NCBI RefSeq assembly: GCF_012290005.1
Contig: NZ_JAAXMS010000014.1
Location: 1 to 47,419, forward strand
Origin: Crateriforma spongiae
GTDB taxonomy: Bacteria; Planctomycetota; Planctomycetia; Pirellulales; Pirellulaceae
Reading direction: 5' to 3'
DNA: 47,419 nucleotides
The notes beneath the pieces were generated by a model that made no database searches, was not told where the DNA came from, and was given only the letters and a program-made list of their open reading frames with translations. Below are positions 43,015 to 47,419 of the stretch, piece by piece (position 1 is the stretch's first letter; every line of letters begins with the position of its first letter). Both the position numbers and the translations under genes were made by a program.

Positions 43015-44091
43015 ATGAATTCACCCGCCGGGTCCGCCCCCCAACCGCCCCAGTCCCCCGGACCGGTCACCGACGCGGCGAAGACCGGCCGACGCGAAAA
43101 GTCCGCCGCTTCGGGGCATCCGCCCGCCGCATCGACCCCCGGCACCGCGGCGGTCAGCGAATTGTCCAAACGCGTGATTGCCAACGTCGAACAAGCGATC
43201 GTCGGCAAACGAAAACAATTGGTTCTGTCGTTGGTGGCTTGGCTAAGCGGCGGACACATCTTGTTGGAAGACGTCCCCGGCGTGGCCAAGACCATGCTGG
43301 CAAGGGCGCTGGCGCGAAGTGTGGGCTGTCGTTTCAAACGCGTTCAGTGCACACCCGACTTGTTGCCCACCGACGTGACGGGCACGTCGATCTTCAACCA
43401 GAAAACGGCCGAGTTCGAATTTCGGCCCGGCCCGGTGTTCACCCAGATCTTGCTGGCCGATGAGATCAACCGCGCGACGCCGCGGACCCAGGCTTCGCTG
43501 CTGGAAGCGATGGCCGAATCGGCCGTGACCGTCGACGGGACGACGCACGCGTTGAAGCCACCGTTCTTGGTCATCGCCACACAAAACCCGGTGGATCACG
43601 AAGGGACGTTCCCATTGCCCGAAGCCCAGCTGGATCGCTTTCTGATGAAGTTCAGTCTGGGGTATCCGTCGGCGGAAGAAGAACTGCGGATGCTGACGTT
43701 GTTACAGCACGGCCACCCGGTCGACAAGTTGAAGCCGGTCGCCAAGGCGGAAGAATTGGTCGAAGCCCAGGCGGAGGTCCGTAAGGTCTACGTCGACGAT
43801 CGGCTGCGAGAATACATGATGCAGATCATTTCGCAAACGCGTTCCCACGACGACTTGGCCCTGGGCGGCAGCCCCCGTGCGACCATCGCTCTGTTTCGTT
43901 GCAGCCAAGCGATGGCCGCGATCCGCGGACGCGCTTTCGTGATGCCCGATGACGTCAAACGCATCACCGCACCGGTGATCAGCCACCGCTTGATCGTTCG
44001 CCCGGAAAGCCGGCTGCGTAAACAAACCGCCGAAGGGATCTTGGAATCCATCTTGGGTCAGATCGCCGTGCCCACCATCGAAAGTCCCTAG
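43015..44091 (+). CDS. MoxR-family AAA+ ATPase
   Basis: The product is 358 residues from ATG 43015. The first 45 residues are Pro/Ala-rich and probably disordered. The AAA domain has GGHILLEDVPGVAKTMLARAL (79-99, Walker A with Lys92), LLPTDVTGTSIFNQ, ILLADEINRATPRTQASLLEAM (Walker B Asp149-Glu150) and VIATQNPVDHEGTFPLPEAQLDRF (sensor 1 and Arg finger region); the MoxR lid follows with GGSPRATIALFRCSQAMAA. MoxR proteins act as chaperones maturing metal- or membrane-associated complexes, normally with a DUF58 protein, and the gene for one follows here after 8 bases. Confidence 0.94.
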   Translation: MNSPAGSAPQPPQSPGPVTDAAKTGRREKSAASGHPPAASTPGTAAVSELSKRVIANVEQAIVGKRKQLVLSLVAWLSGGHILLEDVPGVAKTMLARALARSVGCRFKRVQCTPDLLPTDVTGTSIFNQKTAEFEFRPGPVFTQILLADEINRATPRTQASLLEAMAESAVTVDGTTHALKPPFLVIATQNPVDHEGTFPLPEAQLDRFLMKFSLGYPSAEEELRMLTLLQHGHPVDKLKPVAKAEELVEAQAEVRKVYVDDRLREYMMQIISQTRSHDDLALGGSPRATIALFRCSQAMAAIRGRAFVMPDDVKRITAPVISHRLIVRPESRLRKQTAEGILESILGQIAVPTIESP

Positions 44092-44099
44092 GCACTGTG

Positions 44100-45422
44100 A
44101 TGCGTGGTCACTGGATCGATTGGTTGGCGGGCATCGCAGCACTGGTCTTGCTGGGCTGGCTGTTCGGCGCTTCGCTGTGGTTGTTGGCGGCCGTGGTCGT
44201 CGGGCTGTTGTTGGCGATCAATCAATACCTGGCACGTCTGTGGTCGCACGCGACGACGGCGGTTCGGCACGGCGGCGATTTGGAAGTCGCCGTGGGTTCC
44301 AATGTGCCGATCGAATTGGCCGTGACCAATCGATCAAAGGTCCCGGTCGGATGGATGTTGGTCGAAGATTTGTTGCCACGCTGGGCGATGCGAGGTTCGG
44401 AGCTTGGTTTGGATGTCGACGGCGACCGCATTGCCGTCATGATGTTGGCCCCCGGCAAGACGACATCGATGCACTACACGATTCGTGTCAAACGCCGCGG
44501 GTATTTTCAAGTCGGTCCGACGGTGCTGGAAACAGGGGACTTTCTGGGATTGTTTCGCCGTTATCGCGTCGGCACCCAACCGCAATACATCACTGTGCTG
44601 CCGCGAGTGGTGCCGCTGTCAGGGTACGACATCGCGTCACGTCGACCGATCGGTGAAATCCACATGCGTGACAACGTGATGGACGACCCGACACGTCTGC
44701 GCGGCATCCGGCAATGGCAGCCGGGCGATCCGATGCGCAGTGTCCACTGGGCCGCGACCGCGCGGACGGGAACGCTGCACAGCAAAATCTATGAACCGTC
44801 ATCGATTGCCGGTGCGACCTTGGTGCTGGACTTTCACCGCCAAACCAACCCGACCAAGCACGAACCGGTTCGTGGCGATTTGGCGGTGACCGCGGCGGCA
44901 TCGATTGCCGCGATGCTGCATGACCAGAACGAGCCCTTCGGGTTAATCAGCAACGGACGTGATGCGGCCGACCGGATCCGCCACGACGGATGGCGCGGGG
45001 ATCATCGAGTCCGCGACTCGGCAACACGCGCGGGACAGATGCTGGCCGAAAGCGATCGGATGCGTCCGGTGATCATGAAGCCGGACCGAGGTGTGATTCA
45101 GTTCAAAGACGTGATGCGTCGCTTGGCGCGTTTGGAACCCACCGACGGTCTGACCTTGCCGGAATTATTGGCCGAATGCGAAGGCCGTTTATCCAACGAG
45201 ACGACCGTGTTGGTAATTCTGCAACAGTGTGACGAAGCCACCGCGTCGGCGTTGATTGGGCTATCTCGCCGCGGATGGGAAGTCGCGGTTATCGTCAACA
45301 CGCACGACATCAACGACTACTCCGCCATCGCCGGTCCAATGATCGCGGCACGGATCGCCACGTTCCACTTGGCCGATTTCGATTCGGTGGCGGATGTGTG
45401 TCGTAACGTCGCGATTCGGTAA
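44100..45422 (+). CDS. DUF58-domain protein, MoxR partner
   Basis: The product is 440 residues from ATG 44100 (a GTG directly before it, at 44097, could also serve). Two membrane helices occur in 9-45 (LAGIAALVLLGWLFGASLWLLAAVVVGLLLAIN). The region VEVAVGSNVPIELAVTNRSKVPVGW-like to about 150 is a beta-domain. DPTRLRGIRQWQPGDPMRSVHWAATARTG is the DUF58 signature. ATLVLDFHRQTNP begins a VWA-like part, in which the MIDAS residues are degenerate. In other bacteria these membrane proteins work with MoxR ATPases; the substrate is unknown. The gene is 8 bases after moxR, so one transcript is expected. Confidence 0.9.
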   Translation: MRGHWIDWLAGIAALVLLGWLFGASLWLLAAVVVGLLLAINQYLARLWSHATTAVRHGGDLEVAVGSNVPIELAVTNRSKVPVGWMLVEDLLPRWAMRGSELGLDVDGDRIAVMMLAPGKTTSMHYTIRVKRRGYFQVGPTVLETGDFLGLFRRYRVGTQPQYITVLPRVVPLSGYDIASRRPIGEIHMRDNVMDDPTRLRGIRQWQPGDPMRSVHWAATARTGTLHSKIYEPSSIAGATLVLDFHRQTNPTKHEPVRGDLAVTAAASIAAMLHDQNEPFGLISNGRDAADRIRHDGWRGDHRVRDSATRAGQMLAESDRMRPVIMKPDRGVIQFKDVMRRLARLEPTDGLTLPELLAECEGRLSNETTVLVILQQCDEATASALIGLSRRGWEVAVIVNTHDINDYSAIAGPMIAARIATFHLADFDSVADVCRNVAIR

Positions 45423-45677
45423 TCTTTGACGATTCGATCGATTGTTTTGATTTTGACGCCCTGGTTTGCCGATCCTGTTCAACCGAGGGGGGCCTCGAAC
45501 AATCAAAACTGCCGACGCCGCGCGGGTTTCACGCATTGATGCCCGTGCGCCGGTTGTGAACGCTTCGCCGGCAACAGCGGGCGCGACGCAAACGCCGGAA
45601 CGATCCGGTCAGATTCCTAGGCCTTCTTCGCTGAATCATTCGTCCGAAGATTCCCGCGAGCCTACGGATCAAACGCC

Positions 45678-46733
45678 ATGTCGTTGACTCTATGCGTCCA
45701 ACACAGTTTCTGCCGCGCCGCCAAATGGTCGGCCCGACGTGCCGCCATCGTCGCTGCGATCGGTCTGGGAATGACCGTGGTTGGCAATTCCGCCAATGCT
45801 CAGCGTCCGGTTCTGCCGGGCACGGGATCGGAAATCGTTGGCGTCGCGGATGACTTCGAAGACCCCAACTGGGGCTACGTTCCGAACAATCCGAAAAGCA
45901 CCGAAGACATCGATGAAAATCAACGCCAGCCGTTGGGCAAAAGCACCAATGGCCGGTGGTACGAAGGCATCAAACGCGGCCATCCCGATGTCGTCAAACG
46001 TGTCGACACGCCCAAAGGTGGTTTGCCGGGCAGCAAGGGATCGTTGTTGCTGCAGTCCAAGATGACAGGCATCCCCGGTCGTCCGGAAGGCAAGATGCAC
46101 CAGGACGATTTTATCTGCAACGTCCAGTATCGCCTGAAGCGACGCTTGTCGGTATCGGAAGTTCCCAGCGTGACGACACGCGTCTTTCTGCCGCCGGTCG
46201 ACCAGTGGGAAGACCGCAGTGGTCCGCACTTCGGTTTCCGCTTGGCTTTGGAAACCACGGCCATGGTCGAAAAGGAAACCGGATTCTTCGGCATGAAACG
46301 CGAAGAAATGGGTAACGAGATTTACTGGCCCGGAATGTTCTTGGAATTCGAAAACAAGAGCCAAACCGGCAAGCCGCACGACTATGCGTACTGGCGAATC
46401 CGCAGCAACCGACGTGGCGCCGATTTCCGTGGCCCGCAAGTCACCACGACCGGATGGTGGACGCTTGGGATGAGTGTTACGCCCGACGGAATGGTGCATT
46501 ACTATGCGTCGCCCGGCGTGGATGATTTGACCGAAGACGATTACATCACCAGCCAGTTCCCCTACGACTATCGGGCCGAGCGTTTCCGTACGTTCTTCTA
46601 CAATATTTGCAGTGCGGACAACGGCCGCAACTGGAGCACGGCGTTCATCGTGGACGATCCCAAGGTGTTCGTCCTGCGACCTCGCGGCGGCCAACGCGTC
46701 GCACGCACACCGTCCTCCAAGTCCCGCCGCTAA
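45678..46733 (+). CDS. Secreted protein of unknown function
   Basis: The product is 351 residues from ATG 45678 with a signal peptide (AAIVAAIGLGMTVVGNSANAQ, cleavage near residue 42). The mature part begins VADDFEDPNWGYVPNNPKST and is rich in strands and aromatic residues (WYEGIKRGHPDVV, FGFRLALETTAMVEKETGF, DYAYWRIRSNRRGADF, GWWTLGMSVTPDGMVHYYASPG), a pattern like jelly-roll or LamG-type lectin domains. I do not recognise a named family. It follows the MoxR/DUF58 pair after 255 bases on the same strand, without evidence of a shared transcript. The stop TAA abuts the left end of an IS remnant (46738), so the element may have inserted beside or into its original 3' end. Confidence 0.75.
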   Translation: MSLTLCVQHSFCRAAKWSARRAAIVAAIGLGMTVVGNSANAQRPVLPGTGSEIVGVADDFEDPNWGYVPNNPKSTEDIDENQRQPLGKSTNGRWYEGIKRGHPDVVKRVDTPKGGLPGSKGSLLLQSKMTGIPGRPEGKMHQDDFICNVQYRLKRRLSVSEVPSVTTRVFLPPVDQWEDRSGPHFGFRLALETTAMVEKETGFFGMKREEMGNEIYWPGMFLEFENKSQTGKPHDYAYWRIRSNRRGADFRGPQVTTTGWWTLGMSVTPDGMVHYYASPGVDDLTEDDYITSQFPYDYRAERFRTFFYNICSADNGRNWSTAFIVDDPKVFVLRPRGGQRVARTPSSKSRR

Positions 46734-46737
46734 AAAG

Positions 46738-47385
46738 GGGACGGGGGTAAATAACGTCGACTTAGGTCCTCAGCTACCGTGGCGTAACGGTTTCGGTCCG
46801 GATCACGGAGCTTTTGCATGAGCTTGTATTGTTTGGCGCGACGTTTCCATTACCTGGGGTGCTGACGCCCCGGTCGGTTTCCCAAACGAAGTTCGGTAAT
46901 GGATTCGAGTAGGTTCTCCCATTGCTGTCGGGAACCTCCGCCACCGAACCTTGGCGACCCGGCGATCTCTTTCAGTGCTTGCATTGCACCGGCGAAGCTC
47001 AATCGCGTCGGCGAAAGGCCGAACTTCAGTGCGGACGCTATTATCACCGCCCGGATCAGGTTGTCGCCAACTAAGTGACAGTGAACTTCTTTGCGAACCA
47101 TCGCAGGACTTTGGCAACGCAAACGCTCCATCGTCATCGGAGTCTTCAAACTTCGGATGTGAAGTTCTACCGACCGGCCGCGACCGTAGACACCAGTCGG
47201 TCACGCTGTGCACGACGGAATCGACGTCGCCTAGCAGCGCCCGCGATCGGGGTGTCCCCATCATGCGGAGCATGACCTACTGGACTGAAGGAATGCACTT
47301 ACTCAGGAAGGCCACCGGCGCCCAGATGCACGAGGATCGCGATCATTCTCCGTCCGATCAATAAGCCGAAAAATACCCCCGTCCC
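46738..47385. mobile_element. Decayed IS4-like element with 12-bp inverted ends
   Basis: The ends read inward as gggacgggggta: 46738-46749 on the plus strand, and the complement of 47374-47385 on the other. Between them lies a minus-strand remnant of a transposase C-terminus. The total length (648 bases) is about half of a usual IS4-family element, so the front part of the transposase has been lost. No target-site duplication is obvious at the outer edges (taaaag on the left, gaatgg on the right). Confidence 0.6.
46796..47196 (-). pseudogene. IS4-family transposase C-terminal fragment, interrupted
   Basis: Read on the minus strand from about 47196, the frame gives RSVELHIRSLKTPMTMERL (the E-x-x-I-R-x-x-K-type end of the IS4 DDE domain), then RCQSPAMVRKEVHCHLVGDN and LIRAVIIASALKFGLSPTRL, a pattern close to planctomycete IS4 transposases. 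After RPGRQHPR comes TAA (46850-46852), and the frame continues with WKRRAKQYKLMQKLRDPD, the usual basic tail. The stop is therefore a mutation, and there is no start or catalytic N-terminal part. The product would be inactive. Confidence 0.65.
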
Positions 47386-47419
47386 GAATGGCACTTAATC
47401 CACGGCAAAGTCTTGTGAC

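Noticed and set aside
46803-47273. 156-codon minus-strand frame in the IS remnant
   Set aside because: It is a frame-shifted reading of the transposase fragment; the frame ending at 46850 gives the IS4-like sequence.
1-47419. CRISPR array, prophage, integron or rRNA operon
   Set aside because: No regularly spaced repeats, phage structural genes, integrase or rRNA sequence was seen anywhere in the window.

Overview
The window looks like a chromosomal segment of a planctomycete, probably of the Pirellulaceae (Rhodopirellula-like) lineage. This is inferred from gene content: secreted formylglycine-dependent sulfatases, a GH2 enzyme, a beta-helix protein, SGNH and Gfo/Idh/MocA families, a Dop/PafA-like protein outside an actinobacterial setting, moderately high GC, frequent GTG/TTG starts and few clear Shine-Dalgarno sites. 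No ribosomal or other marker gene fixes the species.

Layout. 1-4.2 kb: 5'-truncated GH2 glycosidase, the wreck of a sulfatase gene and an SGNH hydrolase (polysaccharide degradation). 4.2-6 kb: a 15-bp tandem repeat that supplies the stop codon of a secreted metzincin-type protease, and a tRNA-Leu with the unusual anticodon AAG. 6.1-8 kb: a Dop/PafA-family (Pup ligase/depupylase fold) protein with membrane segments inserted in its catalytic domain, coupled by an ATGA overlap to a 62-codon ORF ending in Gly-Glu. 8.7-11.6 kb: methyltransferase, oxidoreductase and PNPOx-like flavoprotein. 11.6-17.6 kb: the complete four-gene ligase-associated DNA repair locus (MBL exonuclease, ATP-dependent ligase, Lhr-like helicase, PdeM-like phosphoesterase). 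17.6-27.8 kb: soluble CZB chemoreceptor, two sulfatases, a lipoprotein, a hydroxypyruvate isomerase-like enzyme, epoxyqueuosine reductase QueG and a secreted beta-helix protein.

27.9-33.4 kb (minus strand): an operon of a secreted helical-repeat protein, ExbB/TolQ, ExbD/TolR and a protein whose second membrane helix carries a TonB-like SxxxH motif, followed by an acidic Pro-rich linker and a terpenoid-cyclase-like toroid. 33.7-42.9 kb: a parvulin-type foldase with a lipoprotein, TsaB, two tandem 252-residue phosphoesterases, a three-gene envelope cluster (polysaccharide deacetylase, GT4, PlsC-like acyltransferase) and a single-domain response regulator. 43-46.7 kb: MoxR ATPase, DUF58 protein and a secreted protein of unknown function. 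46.7-47.4 kb: an internally deleted IS4-like element with recognisable inverted ends.

The two most unusual systems are the membrane-embedded Dop/PafA homologue with its small Gly-Glu-ending partner, and the ExbB-ExbD-toroid operon, which looks like a TonB-type energy transducer with a replaced C-terminal domain. Start codons were chosen by eye from signal peptides, family N-termini and gene overlaps, and several remain uncertain.
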